A stretch of DNA of 64,000 bases from Roseateles sp. DAIF2 (GCF_015624425.1 NZ_CP049919.1:1054001-1118000), one strand, 5' to 3'. Numbered from the stretch's first letter, positions 52,180 to 61,792 are shown. Program-made: numbers and translations. The notes: a model not told the origin generated them from the sequence alone.

Positions 52180-53331
52180 TCAATCCGGCGACAGGTCCAT
52201 CAGCCCGCGGTACCAGGCATGGAAATGCGCCATGCCGTCCTCCAGCGGTGACTGGTAGGGGCCGGTCTCGCTGACGCCGCGCCGCAGCAGCGCCAGCCGG
52301 CCGGCGTCCATGCGCTCGCCGATCTCGTCGTCCTCGCGCGCGGTCTCCATGTAGGCCGCGCGCTGGGCGCGGGTGAACTCCGGCTCGAAGGCGGCGATCT
52401 CCTCGGGGTAGTAGAACTCCACCACATTGAGCGTGTCCTGCGGCCCGCGCGGATAGAGCGTGGAGAGCACCAGCACATGCGGGTAGAGCTCGATCATGTG
52501 GGTGGGGAAATAGGTCACCCAGATCGCGCCGTAGTCCGGCGCCTGGCCGCCGCGGTAGTCCAGCAGGCGTTCGTGCCAATCGCGGTAGATCTCGGAGCCG
52601 GCCGCGGCCAGGCCCTGGCGCACGCCGACCCGCTGCAGGTTGTGCCAGGCACCGAACTCCCAGCTCAGGTCGTCGCAGCTGACGAAGCGCCCGAGGCCCG
52701 GGTGGAATGGCGCCACATGGTAGTCCTCCAGATAGACCTCGATGAAGGTCTTCCAGTTGTAGCGGCAATGGTGGACCTCGACATGGTCCAGCACATGGCC
52801 GGAGAAATCGAACTCGGGGCGTGCGAACAGCGGGCCGAGGTCGGCGGCCGGGTCGCGCATGCCCTCGAACAGCCAGCCATGGCATTGGCGCAGCGGGAAG
52901 CGCTGCAGGTTCAGGCAGGGCTTGGTCTCGAACTGCGGCGCGCCGATCAGCTCGCCGCGATCGTTGTAGGTCCAGCGGTGCAGCGGGCAGACGATCTGGC
53001 CGCCGCTGCCGCCCAGCGAACCGCTGGCGGGCGCGCCGCCGGCCACATTGCCGGCCTCGCCGCCCAGGATCAGCGCCTGCCGGTGCCGGCAGACATTGGA
53101 CAGCAGCTCCACGCCCTGCGCATTGCGCAGCAGCACGCGGCCGCCGTCCTCCTGGGCCAGGCGGCGCCAGTCGCCCTGCTGGGGCACGGCCTTCTCATGG
53201 CCGATGTAGCGGGCCGACTGGCCGAAGATCAGCTCCTGCTCGCGTTCGAACAGCTCGGCATCGAAATAGGCCCGGACCGGCAGCTGGGTCAGCGCGGGTC
53301 GCAAATGGGCCAGGCGGACGACGTCGTTCAT
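52180..53331 (-). CDS. alcE: AlcE-like Rieske non-heme iron oxygenase, siderophore cluster
   Basis: 383 residues from ATG 53331. Rieske [2Fe-2S] ligands Cys81/His83 (CRHRQ) and Cys115/His118 (CPLHRW), then the mononuclear iron site with His205 and His210 (EDYHVAPFHPGL). In Bordetella the alcaligin operon ends with an iron-sulfur protein of this kind (AlcE), whose chemical step is not settled; ring or chain hydroxylation of the siderophore precursor is a reasonable guess. A Gly/Ala-rich insert between the two Rieske ligand pairs (about 90-112) is long. Last gene of the nine-gene locus. Confidence 0.85.
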   Translation of the reverse strand: MNDVVRLAHLRPALTQLPVRAYFDAELFEREQELIFGQSARYIGHEKAVPQQGDWRRLAQEDGGRVLLRNAQGVELLSNVCRHRQALILGGEAGNVAGGAPASGSLGGSGGQIVCPLHRWTYNDRGELIGAPQFETKPCLNLQRFPLRQCHGWLFEGMRDPAADLGPLFARPEFDFSGHVLDHVEVHHCRYNWKTFIEVYLEDYHVAPFHPGLGRFVSCDDLSWEFGAWHNLQRVGVRQGLAAAGSEIYRDWHERLLDYRGGQAPDYGAIWVTYFPTHMIELYPHVLVLSTLYPRGPQDTLNVVEFYYPEEIAAFEPEFTRAQRAAYMETAREDDEIGERMDAGRLALLRRGVSETGPYQSPLEDGMAHFHAWYRGLMDLSPD

Positions 53332-53405
53332 GGAAGAGTCCTCTGCGGAATGGACGAGGCTGGCCCGGCCTGGCCGGTCGCTGGCGTGAAGAAGGGCGGG
53401 GCGCG

Positions 53406-54176
53406 CTAGTCCGTCTCGGCCAGCAGGCGCTCCAGGCGCGCCGGCCGCGGCAGCAGCGGGCAGGTGCTGCATTTCTCGCCGTCATGGCGGCGGTAGTGGT
53501 GGCAGCAGACCTTGCGGTCCAGCGCGACGCGCGGCGTGCCGTCGCGCGCCCGGTAGGCCAGCAGGCCGCAGCCGCCGGCGATGTCCAGCCGCGCCAGCCA
53601 GCGCTGCGCGAGCACCGGCAGCGCCTCGAGGGTCAGGTCTTGCGGCCGCTGCTCATGCACCAGCAGCAGCGCGCCCAGCACGCATTCGGCCTGCAGCCGC
53701 TCGGCCGCCGCGCGATGCAGCGCGACCCGCGGCGCCAGCAGCGTGCGGCCCTCGGCGCACAGCGGGCGCAGCTCGTCGCCGGCCAGCGCGATGCGTTCGT
53801 CCAGCGTGCGGCCGCGCGGCGGCCGGTGCGCCGGCAGGCTCAGGCCGCGCGGGAAGCCGCCTTGCAGCGGCTGGCGCAGGCCGGCCAGCCGCGGCACCCG
53901 TTCATCCAGCTGGGCCGCGATCACGCACAGGTAGATCGGCTGCCAGATCAGCAGGCCCCAGCAGCGCAGCGCCCAGTAATGCGCGCCGGCCTCGGGATAG
54001 GACTCGCGCCAATGGCGGCACAGCGCATCCAGCGCGGCCGGCTCGGGCAGGGCCGCGCCGTTCGCGCCGACACCCTGCTCGCCGCGCAGCGCGGGCAGCA
54101 GCCGTTCGGTCAGGCCGAACAGCCGTGCCAGGTCCGCGTCGGGCGCAGGGCGCTGCGGTGCCGCCAGCGCGCTCAT
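53406..54176 (-). CDS. siderophore ferric-iron reductase, FhuF-like (AlcD position)
   Basis: 256 residues from ATG 54176, overlapping alcC by 4 nt. The C-terminus carries the FhuF [2Fe-2S] pattern Cys-Cys-x10-Cys-x2-Cys (Cys224, Cys225, Cys236, Cys239 in VCCHHYRRHDGEKCSTC). FhuF-type proteins reduce ferric hydroxamates in the cytoplasm to release iron. It sits where alcD lies in Bordetella; I am not certain the two are homologous, so no symbol is given. Function as a release step fits the operon. Confidence 0.85.
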   Translation of the reverse strand: MSALAAPQRPAPDADLARLFGLTERLLPALRGEQGVGANGAALPEPAALDALCRHWRESYPEAGAHYWALRCWGLLIWQPIYLCVIAAQLDERVPRLAGLRQPLQGGFPRGLSLPAHRPPRGRTLDERIALAGDELRPLCAEGRTLLAPRVALHRAAAERLQAECVLGALLLVHEQRPQDLTLEALPVLAQRWLARLDIAGGCGLLAYRARDGTPRVALDRKVCCHHYRRHDGEKCSTCPLLPRPARLERLLAETD

Positions 54177-56062
54177 GCCGGATCGGGCACCCGGTCCGGG
54201 GCGGGGCGGCGCGCATCGGCCGGAGCGCGCCGGAAGCGGGCGATGGGGTTGGGCAAGTTGCCGGCCATCTTCAGGCTGGAGGCCGGATCGGCCAGGTTGA
54301 CCATCTGCACGTTGTTGCCGAGCTGCAGCCGGTTCAGGCAGGAATGCAGGAACTCGGGCGCGAAGATGTCGTAGCGCGCGAACTGCGCAGCCAGCTCGGG
54401 ATGGGTCTGCTGGTAGTCGGACACGCTGTCGGCGACGGTGGACCAGAACGCGTCCTCGTCGCAGACGCCATGCTCGACCAGCACCTGGTTGATGTGGCGC
54501 AGCACGCCGTCGAACACGTCGATGAAGATGCCCAGGATCTTGAAATGCTCCGGCACGTCGACCGCCAGGCGCTCGACCTTCTCGGGCAGACCCTGGCGCG
54601 CCTCGAGGTTCAGGATCGCGCATTCCTCGGCGATGTCCTTCATGATCGCGCGTACCGGCGCATGGCACTCGTCCAGCACCAGGATCAGGTTCTCGCCGTG
54701 CGGCATGAAGGTCAGCTCGTAGCGGTAGAAGCAGTGCAGCAGCGGCGTCAGGTAGACGTCCAGATAGCGCCGCAGCCAGACCTCGGGCGCGAGGCCCGAG
54801 CGGCGGATCAGGGCCGGCAGCAGCGCGCGGCCGTCCTTGTCCACATGCAGCAGCGCGGCCATCGTCATCAGCCGCTCGCCGGGCTTCAGCAGCGGCAGCG
54901 GGCTCTCGCGCCACAGGGCCGAGAACATCTTCTTGTAGGGCGTGTCGACCGGGATCGCGGCCTCGTAGTAGAAGTTGCGAAAGCCGATCGAGGCGACCTC
55001 CTGCAGCATCGTGAAGCCGTAGGCGCGCAGCACCGGATCGGCGTCGACCAGGCCCTTGATGTACTCGTTGATCGCGGGCGTGCCCGACATGTAGTAGGGC
55101 GAGAGGCCGCGCATGAAGCCCATGTTGAGGATGGACAGCGAGGTCTTCACATAGCGCTTGCGGCGGTCGCTCTGGTTGAAGTAGGTGCGGATCGACTGCT
55201 GCGCGGTGTAGCGGTCCTCGCTGTAGTCCAGGCAGATGATCTTGCGCTGCGCGACATAGCCGGCGAAGGCGATCGACAGCTTGTTGAACCACTGCCAGGG
55301 ATGGGCCGGCATGAAGTGGTAATCCGCCGGATCGACGCCCTGGGCCGCCACCAGCGCGGTGAAGCGCTGCAGGGTCTCGCGGCCCAGCTCTTCCTCCAGC
55401 AGTTGCTGCTGGCTCAGCGAGGAGATGCTGGCGAAGCTGGCATGCTCCTTGTGCACCGCCAGCCACAGCACGCGCAGCTCGCTGCCGGTCTCGGGCGCAT
55501 AGGCGCGGTAGTCGATCGCGGTGAAGCCCAGGCGGCCGTTGTTGGCGACGAAGCCGGGATGGCCCTCGATCATCGCGGCCTCGATGCGCTGGAAGTCCGG
55601 CTCGTCGACCAGTTGCTCGCTGCTCGGGGCATCGGGGCGGTTGCGCTTGTAGGCGCTGCCGAAGAGGGTGCTGCTGATCTCGTCGAGGTAGATCGGCAAC
55701 AGCTCCTCGCGGATGCCCAGGCGCTGGCGGCATTCGATGATGAACTGCAGCGCGTCGAGCGCCTGCTCGGCGCCGTCGACGCGGCGCTGCAGCGACTCGG
55801 CGCGGATGAACCAATGGCGCAGCGCCAGGCGGCGCGCCTCGAACTCGTAGACGCTGCGGCCGTCGTCGGAGGCGAGCCGGTAGCGCTCGAAGCCGTCGGC
55901 GGCCGGGCCGAGCGCCTGCGGTTCGACGATCAGCTCATGGGCGTACTCGGCGATCGCCTTGCGCAGCAGCAGGCGGTTCGCCTGGGCCCAGACCTCGGGC
56001 GTCAGATGGCTGGCGGCCGCGGCGGGATCGGCGGCGAATTGATGGGCGAGTTGGACGTTCAT
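54173..56062 (-). CDS. alcC: IucA/IucC-type NIS siderophore synthetase (AlcC-like)
   Basis: 629 residues from ATG 56062, normal length for the family. NRPS-independent synthetase that uses ATP to join and cyclise hydroxamate units. IucA/IucC core: GHPGFVANNGRLGFTAIDYR, HPWQWFNKL, SIRTYFNQSDRRKRYVKTSL-type segment, and FhuF-domain-like C-terminal part with YELTFMPHGENLILVLDECH. Similar to AlcC and DesD-type enzymes that macrocyclise diamine-based dihydroxamates. Coupled by ATGA overlaps to alcB and to the reductase gene. Confidence 0.9.
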   Translation of the reverse strand: MNVQLAHQFAADPAAAASHLTPEVWAQANRLLLRKAIAEYAHELIVEPQALGPAADGFERYRLASDDGRSVYEFEARRLALRHWFIRAESLQRRVDGAEQALDALQFIIECRQRLGIREELLPIYLDEISSTLFGSAYKRNRPDAPSSEQLVDEPDFQRIEAAMIEGHPGFVANNGRLGFTAIDYRAYAPETGSELRVLWLAVHKEHASFASISSLSQQQLLEEELGRETLQRFTALVAAQGVDPADYHFMPAHPWQWFNKLSIAFAGYVAQRKIICLDYSEDRYTAQQSIRTYFNQSDRRKRYVKTSLSILNMGFMRGLSPYYMSGTPAINEYIKGLVDADPVLRAYGFTMLQEVASIGFRNFYYEAAIPVDTPYKKMFSALWRESPLPLLKPGERLMTMAALLHVDKDGRALLPALIRRSGLAPEVWLRRYLDVYLTPLLHCFYRYELTFMPHGENLILVLDECHAPVRAIMKDIAEECAILNLEARQGLPEKVERLAVDVPEHFKILGIFIDVFDGVLRHINQVLVEHGVCDEDAFWSTVADSVSDYQQTHPELAAQFARYDIFAPEFLHSCLNRLQLGNNVQMVNLADPASSLKMAGNLPNPIARFRRAPADARRPAPDRVPDPA

Positions 56063-56667
56063 GGGTGGAAATGCTCCTGGGTGGCGGCCGTGGCCTGATC
56101 GAAATCGCGCCGCGTGCAGAAGGCGAGGGCCGCGATCTTTTCGGGGAACTGCACCTGACGCTCGTAGACGAAACCGGCCGAGCGGTTGAGCGCGTGGATC
56201 TTGTGGTTGTCGGCGTCCGGCTCGACGACGATGCGCCGCGCCGCCAGATGGCGGAACATGAAGCGCATCAGCGCGAAGAACACGCCGCGCGAGAAGCCGG
56301 GCTGTGGCCGCGCGGCGGGGCCGATGAAGATGTGCATGCCCAGGTCGCCGGGCTGCACCGGGTAGAACTCGCGGATGCGGTCGAACGCCGGGTCGTAGCA
56401 TTCGGCCAGGAACTGCGCGCGGCCGTCGCGCCAGCCCAGATAGGGCGTGGCCTGGCCGCTGTCCAGCATGGCCTGGTAGGCCGCGCGCACCTCGGCCTCG
56501 CTCTTGTCCTGCATCAGCCAGAAGCGTGCGCGCGGCTCGATGAACCAGCGGTGCAGCAGCGCCCCCTCCTGCGGCAGGCGCAGCGGCAGGAAGGCGAAGC
56601 CGGTCTCGGCGTCGCGGTAGGGCCGCGCTGTGGCGTCGGCGCGGCGGTGCGGCAGATCAGCCGGCAT
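56059..56667 (-). CDS. alcB: siderophore acyltransferase (AlcB/IucB GNAT family)
   Basis: 202 residues. GNAT protein of the siderophore type that transfers a succinyl or acetyl group to an N-hydroxylated diamine. Motifs: LHRWFIEPRARFWLMQDKSE, YLGWRDGRAQFLAECYDPA, DLGMHIFIGPAARPQPGFSR and VVEPDADNHKIHALNRSAGF, the acyl-CoA-binding end with conserved Asn-His. Start ATG 56667 lies 11 nt inside the end of the MFS gene; the end overlaps alcC. Acts before the NIS synthetase. Confidence 0.88.
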   Translation of the reverse strand: MPADLPHRRADATARPYRDAETGFAFLPLRLPQEGALLHRWFIEPRARFWLMQDKSEAEVRAAYQAMLDSGQATPYLGWRDGRAQFLAECYDPAFDRIREFYPVQPGDLGMHIFIGPAARPQPGFSRGVFFALMRFMFRHLAARRIVVEPDADNHKIHALNRSAGFVYERQVQFPEKIAALAFCTRRDFDQATAATQEHFHP

Positions 56668-57874
56668 GGGCGGCGGGCTCCATCGTCTGCGCCGGCGCGG
56701 CCTGCTCCGCGCTCGGCACCTTCAGGATCAGACGGTCCAGCAGCGCGGTCAGCAGGAAGCCGCCGGCCGCCAGCAGGAAGGGCAGCTGCAGCCCGTAGCG
56801 CTGCACCAGCGCGCCGGCCGCGAAGGAGGACAGCAGCACGCCCAGGTTCTGGAAGAAGTTGGTGATGCTGTAGTCCTGCGCGTAGCGCTGCGGCGTCGAC
56901 AGGCGGAACAGGTTGACCTCCAGCTTGACGATGATCTGGAACAGCGCCCAGCCGTACAGCACCCGGCCCAGCGCGATCGCCCAGGGCTCGCCCGCGGCCT
57001 GCAGCAGCAGCCCGACGCCGCCCAGCAGCAGATTGCCCAAGGTGTGGTCCGGCTGGCGGCCGCCGCGGGCGCGGATGCGGGCCTGCAGCCACAGCGCCAG
57101 CAGCGCGACGCCGCCCGGGATCGCATAGGCCAGGCCGGACAGCAGCTCGCTGTCGCTGCCGCTGGCGCGCTGCCAGTGCAGCGCGAAGAAGGGCCGGATC
57201 AGGTAGGCGCTGAAGTCGAACACCAGCATCACCATCGCCAGCCGCAGGATCGCCAGGCTGTGGCGCCAGTCGCGCCGCGGCGCGGCCTGGTCGACGACGG
57301 CCAGCGGGCCGCTGTTGACCGGCACGATGCGGCCGCTGCGGATCAGGTAGATGCAGACGGCCATCTGGAAGAAGTCGCCGGCCGCCATCGCATAGATGCT
57401 GGCGCGCGGGCCCCAGAGCTGCAGCACCCAGCCGCCGGCCACCGCGCCGAAGATCGCGCCGAAGTGCACGACGACCGACAGGGTGCCGATGGTGGCCGCA
57501 TGCTGCTCCTTGGGCGTCAGCCGCATCAGGTAGGGGTACATCAGCAGGTAGCTGCTCTTGCACATGAACATCAGCATCGACAGCAGCCAGAACAGCTCGA
57601 CGCGTGGCGCCCAGTCGCAGGCCAGGCTGAAGCAGCCGGCCGCGAACTGGGTGTAGACCAGCAGGCGCAGCGGCTCGACGCGGCGCGCCACCCGCGCCCA
57701 CAGCGGCAGGGTGCACATCACCGCCAGCGAGATCGCCGCCACGTACAGGCCCACATGCACCGCGCTGTCCAGGCCGTAGCGTGCGGCGAAGAACTGCGGA
57801 TAGAAGGGAATCAGGATGGCGTCGCTGATGACGGCCAGGGTCGTCATCAGGATGACCAGGGATTTCAGGCTCAA
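56657..57874 (-). CDS. MFS transporter, probable siderophore exporter
   Basis: 405 residues, about twelve helices. Helix 1 region MTTLAVISDAILIPFYPQFF; the motif ARVARRVEPLRLLVY replaces the classic RxGRR loop. Located between alcA and alcB, where an exporter (AlcS in Bordetella) is needed to secrete the finished siderophore; import of the Fe complex could also be its job, since no ABC ferric-siderophore permease is in the locus. Sequence alone does not decide. Confidence 0.85.
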   Translation of the reverse strand: MSLKSLVILMTTLAVISDAILIPFYPQFFAARYGLDSAVHVGLYVAAISLAVMCTLPLWARVARRVEPLRLLVYTQFAAGCFSLACDWAPRVELFWLLSMLMFMCKSSYLLMYPYLMRLTPKEQHAATIGTLSVVVHFGAIFGAVAGGWVLQLWGPRASIYAMAAGDFFQMAVCIYLIRSGRIVPVNSGPLAVVDQAAPRRDWRHSLAILRLAMVMLVFDFSAYLIRPFFALHWQRASGSDSELLSGLAYAIPGGVALLALWLQARIRARGGRQPDHTLGNLLLGGVGLLLQAAGEPWAIALGRVLYGWALFQIIVKLEVNLFRLSTPQRYAQDYSITNFFQNLGVLLSSFAAGALVQRYGLQLPFLLAAGGFLLTALLDRLILKVPSAEQAAPAQTMEPAAHAG

Positions 57875-57927
57875 AGGGGCTCCTTCCTTCGCGCGCGGCG
57901 CAGGGGTGGCGGGGCGGGGACGCCGGT

Positions 57928-59259
57928 TCAGGCGGGCGCGCCGTCGCCGATGCGGACGAAGTCGGCGCTGCTGGGGATCGCGAAATCCTGGATCGCGATG
58001 CGGTGCTCGATCTTGTAATGCTCGACGCCGGACAGCTCGCGCAGGATGTAGGAGTTGCGGTAGCAGCTCATGCCGAGGTCCTGGTTGGTCATGCCATGGG
58101 TGTGCTGGCCGGCGTTCTGGATGAAGACCTCGTTGCCGTTCAGGTCGGCCGCGTAGTTGCGCGCCAGCCGGTAGCGGCCCTGCTCGTCCCAGCGCAGGCG
58201 CGCGCGGATGCCGTCCAGGAAGGCCGGGATGTTCTCTCGGTAGCCGGTGGCGAACACCAGCGCCTCGGTCTGGTGGGCGTAGCGGCTGCCGCTGTCGAGC
58301 TGGCGGAACTCGATCTCGTAGCGGTCGGCGCGCGGGTCGTGGCGGCAGGCCTCGATCTCGCAGTTGGTGATCAGGTGGGTGTTCAGCGGGCCGCGCTTGC
58401 GACGCTCGTCCAGCAGGTCGTAGATGCGGTTGATCAGACCGGCGTTGACGCCCTTGTAGAGGCTGTCCTGCTGGCGCACGATGTGCTCCTTGCGCGCCTC
58501 GTCGAGGTGGTAGAAGTAGTCGATGTAGTCGGGCGAGAACATCTCCAGGGTCAGCTTGGTGGTCTCCATCTGGAAGAAGCGCGGCGAGCGTGTGATCCAG
58601 GAGAGCCGGTAGCCATGGCGCTCGGCCCCCTCGAGCAGGTCGTGGTAGACCTCGGCGGCGCTCTGGCCGCTGCCGACGATGGTGATCGAGCGCCGCTCCT
58701 GCAGCTGCGCCTTGTGCGCCACATAGTCGGCGCTGTGCAGGTAGCGGTGGCCGTCGCCGGCGCAGCAGCGCGGGAAATGCGGCTTGGAGCCGACCCCCAG
58801 CACCAGCTTGCGGGCCCGCAGCGCAAAGGGCTGGCGCCCCGGGCCGCGCACGCCGGTGATGACGTAGCAGCCGGCCTGCAGGTCGTAGTCCAGCGCCTGC
58901 ACCTCATGCTGGAAGCGCAGCCGGCTGAGCCGGCCGGCGGCCCAGCGGCAATAGGCGTTGTACTCCTGGCGCGTCAGGTAGAAGCTCTCGCGGAAGTAGT
59001 ACGAGTAGATCTTGCCCTCTTCCTTGCAGTAGTTCAGGAAGCTGTACGGGCTTTTCGGATCCGCCAGGCTGACCAGATCCGCCAGGAAGGGGTTCTGCAG
59101 CGTGGTGTTGTCGATCAGCATGCCCGGGTGCCAGCTGAACTCGGCATTGCGCTCCAGGAACAGCCCGTCCAGATCCTCGATCGGCTCGACCAGGCAGGCC
59201 AGGCTGAGGTTGAACGGGCCCAGGCCGATGGCGATGAAATCGTGAATCGCTTGGCTCAT
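57928..59259 (-). CDS. alcA: diamine/ornithine N-monooxygenase (AlcA-like)
   Basis: 443 residues. FAD- and NADPH-dependent N-hydroxylase that starts hydroxamate siderophore synthesis. FAD motif IGLGPFNLSLA (about 11-21), substrate/flavin segment WHPGMLIDNTTLQNPFLADL, NADPH site IVGSGQSAAEVYHDLLEG, and ATGYRENIPAFLDGI near the C-terminus. In Bordetella the substrate is putrescine; cadaverine or ornithine cannot be excluded. No decarboxylase gene is in the locus, so the diamine would come from central metabolism. 49 nt after the receptor gene. Confidence 0.92.
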   Translation of the reverse strand: MSQAIHDFIAIGLGPFNLSLACLVEPIEDLDGLFLERNAEFSWHPGMLIDNTTLQNPFLADLVSLADPKSPYSFLNYCKEEGKIYSYYFRESFYLTRQEYNAYCRWAAGRLSRLRFQHEVQALDYDLQAGCYVITGVRGPGRQPFALRARKLVLGVGSKPHFPRCCAGDGHRYLHSADYVAHKAQLQERRSITIVGSGQSAAEVYHDLLEGAERHGYRLSWITRSPRFFQMETTKLTLEMFSPDYIDYFYHLDEARKEHIVRQQDSLYKGVNAGLINRIYDLLDERRKRGPLNTHLITNCEIEACRHDPRADRYEIEFRQLDSGSRYAHQTEALVFATGYRENIPAFLDGIRARLRWDEQGRYRLARNYAADLNGNEVFIQNAGQHTHGMTNQDLGMSCYRNSYILRELSGVEHYKIEHRIAIQDFAIPSSADFVRIGDGAPA

Positions 59260-59308
59260 GACACTCCCTTGATGTGCTTGAAACGGGCCGGCCGACCGCG
59301 CCTGCGCG

Positions 59309-61690
59309 CTACCAGCGATAGCTCAGCGTCGCGCTGAGGTTGCGCGCGTCGCCCCAGTAGCAGTACTCCATGCTCATGCAGGAGGCGATGTAGGTCTTGT
59401 CGGCCACATTGGTGGCGCTTAGGCGCAGCTGGGCGCCCTTCAGCGCCGGGCTGATCCGGTCCAGCTCGATGCGCAGCATCAGGTCGGCCAGGGTGTAGGC
59501 CGGCACCTTCAGCTGATTCGTGTTGTCGACCCAGCTGCTGCCGATGTGGCGCAGGCCGGCGCCCAGCGTGTAGCCCGGCGCGACGCTCCAGTCCAGCCAG
59601 GCCGAGGCCTGCTGGCGCGGCGCCTGGTAGGGCGTCTTGCCGACGAAGCCCTCGGGCGACTCGAGGTACTTCATGTCGTTGAAGGTGTAGCTGGCCAGCA
59701 CGTTCAGGCCGCGGCTCAGTTCGCCGCGCGCCTCCAGCTCCAGCCCGCGCGAGCGCACCTTGCCGGCCGCCACGTGGTAGGCCGCGCCGACCGGGCGCGA
59801 GGCCACCTGGTCCTGGGTCAGCTCGTACAGCGCGGCGCTCAGCAGGGTCTGCGAGCCCTTGGGCTGGTAGCGCAGGCCCAGCTCGGTCTGGCGCGTCTCG
59901 GCCGGCTGCAGGTTGCGGCCTTCCTTGTCGTTGCGCAGGCTGGGGTTGAAACCGTCCGCATAGCCGACATAGGGCGCGAAACCGTTGTCGAACAGATGCA
60001 CCAGACCCAGGCGCTTGGTGAAGCGCGAGCCGCTCCAGGTGGCGGCTGCGGTGCCGGCGTCGCCCATGCGGTTGGCGGCGCGGGCCCAGTCCTGGCGGCC
60101 GCCCAGGGTCAGGCGCCAGCGCTCCCAGGCCAGCTGGTCCTGGAGGTAGAGGCCGGTCTGCTCGAAGCGCCGGTCGATCGGCGCGCCGCCCAGGTTGTTC
60201 AGGCCGGCATCGCCGTAGACAGGCTGGTAGACGTCGATCGGCTTGGCGCCGCCCCAGGACCAGTCGCCGTCGACCTTGCGCTTCTGGTAGTCCAGCCCGA
60301 TCAGCAGATGGTGCTGCAGCGCACCGCTGGCGAAGCGGCCTTCCAGCTGGTTGTCCAGCGCGTGGCCGCGGGTCGATTCGTTGGCGCCGGAGAAGTAGCG
60401 GGTCAGGGTGGTGGGACTGGCCCAGCCATAGCCATAGACCTGGCGCAGCCTGGCGTCGGCGGCGACCACGCGCAGATGCTGGCGAAAGCTCCACTGGTTG
60501 TTGAAACTGTGCTCCAGCTGGTAGCCGACGAAGCGCTGCGTGCGGCGGTACTGCTCAACGCTCGGGTCGCCGTCGAAGAAATGGCGCGAGATGGTGGCGC
60601 CGTTGCGCGTGCTGGTCAGGCTGGCATCGGCCGGCACGCCGCTGTGATAGCTGCCCTGCGGGTCGCGCTGCAGATAGGCCTGCAGCAGCAGGTAGGTGTT
60701 GCTGGACAGGTTCAGGCCGACCGAGGGGGCCAACGCGACGCGCTCCTCGCGCACGCCCTGGAACTGCGAGTCCAGCTTGCGCGCCATCGCCACCAGGCGG
60801 TAGGCGGCGACGCCCTGGCCGTCGATCGGGCCGGCGAGGTTGAGCGCGCCCTCGACGCGCTGGCGGTTGCCCAGGGTCAGCTGCAGCTCGCGCTCCGGCT
60901 GGAACTGCGGGCGCTGGCTGCTCAGCACCACCAGGCCGCCCGGCGAGGCGCGGCCATACAGCACCGAGGCTGGGCCGCGCACGACGTCGATGCGCTCCAG
61001 CACATAGGGGTCGACCTGCATCGAGGTGTAGCTGCCCTGGTCACTGAGCATGCGCATGCCGTCCAGCAGCACGCTGTCGACGCTGCTGTCCTTGAAGCCG
61101 CGCAGCGCGACATAGTCATAGCGGTTGGAGGAGCCGACCAGGCCGGTGAAGGTGCCGGGGCTGTAGTTCAGCGCCTCGGGAATGCTGCGCGGCTTCTGGT
61201 CCTCCAGCTGCTGGCGGGTCAGCACCGAGATCGCCTGCGGTGTCTCCAGCAGCGGCGTGTCGGTCTTGGTGCCGGAGCTGCTGCGGCGTGCGGCGCGGGC
61301 GTCCGGGTCGGCCGCGGCGGAGCCGGCGCGGGCGGTCAGCAGCGGCAGCTGGTGCTGCGCCTCGCCGCCCGGGGGCGGCGCGCGACGGATCACCAGGGCG
61401 CCGCCGGCATTGCGGCTGGCCGTCAGGCCGCTGCCGCTGAGCAGCCGCTCCAGCGCCTGCTGCGGCGTCAGCCGCGCCGACAGCGCGGGCGCCTCGCGAC
61501 CGGCCACCAGGGTCGGATCGACGATCAGCTCCAGGCCGGTCTGGCGCGCCAGCTCGTTCAGCGCCTGGCCGAGCGGCTGGGCGGCGATATGGATCGAAGT
61601 GGGCGTCTCGGCCTGGGCCACCGCCTGGCTACCGAAGGCGATGGACAGGGCCATCACCAGGGTGGCGGAGCGGCTGAAGGAATGCGACAT
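59309..61690 (-). CDS. TonB-dependent ferric-siderophore receptor with STN domain
   Basis: 793 residues. Signal peptide ends GSQAVAQAE; STN domain (SIHIAAQPLGQALNELARQT, about 32-100); TonB-box/linker; plug (TPQAISVLTRQQLEDQ, LERIDVVRGPASVLYGRASP); barrel ending NLSATLSYRW with C-terminal aromatic. It resembles FpvA/FauA-type hydroxamate receptors. The STN domain matches the presence of FecR and sigma genes directly upstream. Receptor for the siderophore made by the genes that follow on the same strand. Confidence 0.94.
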   Translation of the reverse strand: MSHSFSRSATLVMALSIAFGSQAVAQAETPTSIHIAAQPLGQALNELARQTGLELIVDPTLVAGREAPALSARLTPQQALERLLSGSGLTASRNAGGALVIRRAPPPGGEAQHQLPLLTARAGSAAADPDARAARRSSSGTKTDTPLLETPQAISVLTRQQLEDQKPRSIPEALNYSPGTFTGLVGSSNRYDYVALRGFKDSSVDSVLLDGMRMLSDQGSYTSMQVDPYVLERIDVVRGPASVLYGRASPGGLVVLSSQRPQFQPERELQLTLGNRQRVEGALNLAGPIDGQGVAAYRLVAMARKLDSQFQGVREERVALAPSVGLNLSSNTYLLLQAYLQRDPQGSYHSGVPADASLTSTRNGATISRHFFDGDPSVEQYRRTQRFVGYQLEHSFNNQWSFRQHLRVVAADARLRQVYGYGWASPTTLTRYFSGANESTRGHALDNQLEGRFASGALQHHLLIGLDYQKRKVDGDWSWGGAKPIDVYQPVYGDAGLNNLGGAPIDRRFEQTGLYLQDQLAWERWRLTLGGRQDWARAANRMGDAGTAAATWSGSRFTKRLGLVHLFDNGFAPYVGYADGFNPSLRNDKEGRNLQPAETRQTELGLRYQPKGSQTLLSAALYELTQDQVASRPVGAAYHVAAGKVRSRGLELEARGELSRGLNVLASYTFNDMKYLESPEGFVGKTPYQAPRQQASAWLDWSVAPGYTLGAGLRHIGSSWVDNTNQLKVPAYTLADLMLRIELDRISPALKGAQLRLSATNVADKTYIASCMSMEYCYWGDARNLSATLSYRW

Positions 61691-61765
61691 GCGACAAGGT
61701 CTCCATGAAAAGTGAAATAAGAACTCTTCTCATGTAGACGGGCGAGCCACGCGGCCCCCTAGGTC

Positions 61766-61792
61766 CGGCGCGAAATATTTTTCTTCGCGCCG
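61766..61792. terminator. strong stem-loop between fecR and the receptor gene
   Basis: CGGCGCGAA (61766-61774) and TTCGCGCCG (61784-61792) form a perfect 9-bp stem, loop 9 nt, in the 115-bp gap. No U-tract follows on the minus strand. It may separate low regulator from high receptor expression by attenuation or processing. Confidence 0.45.
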
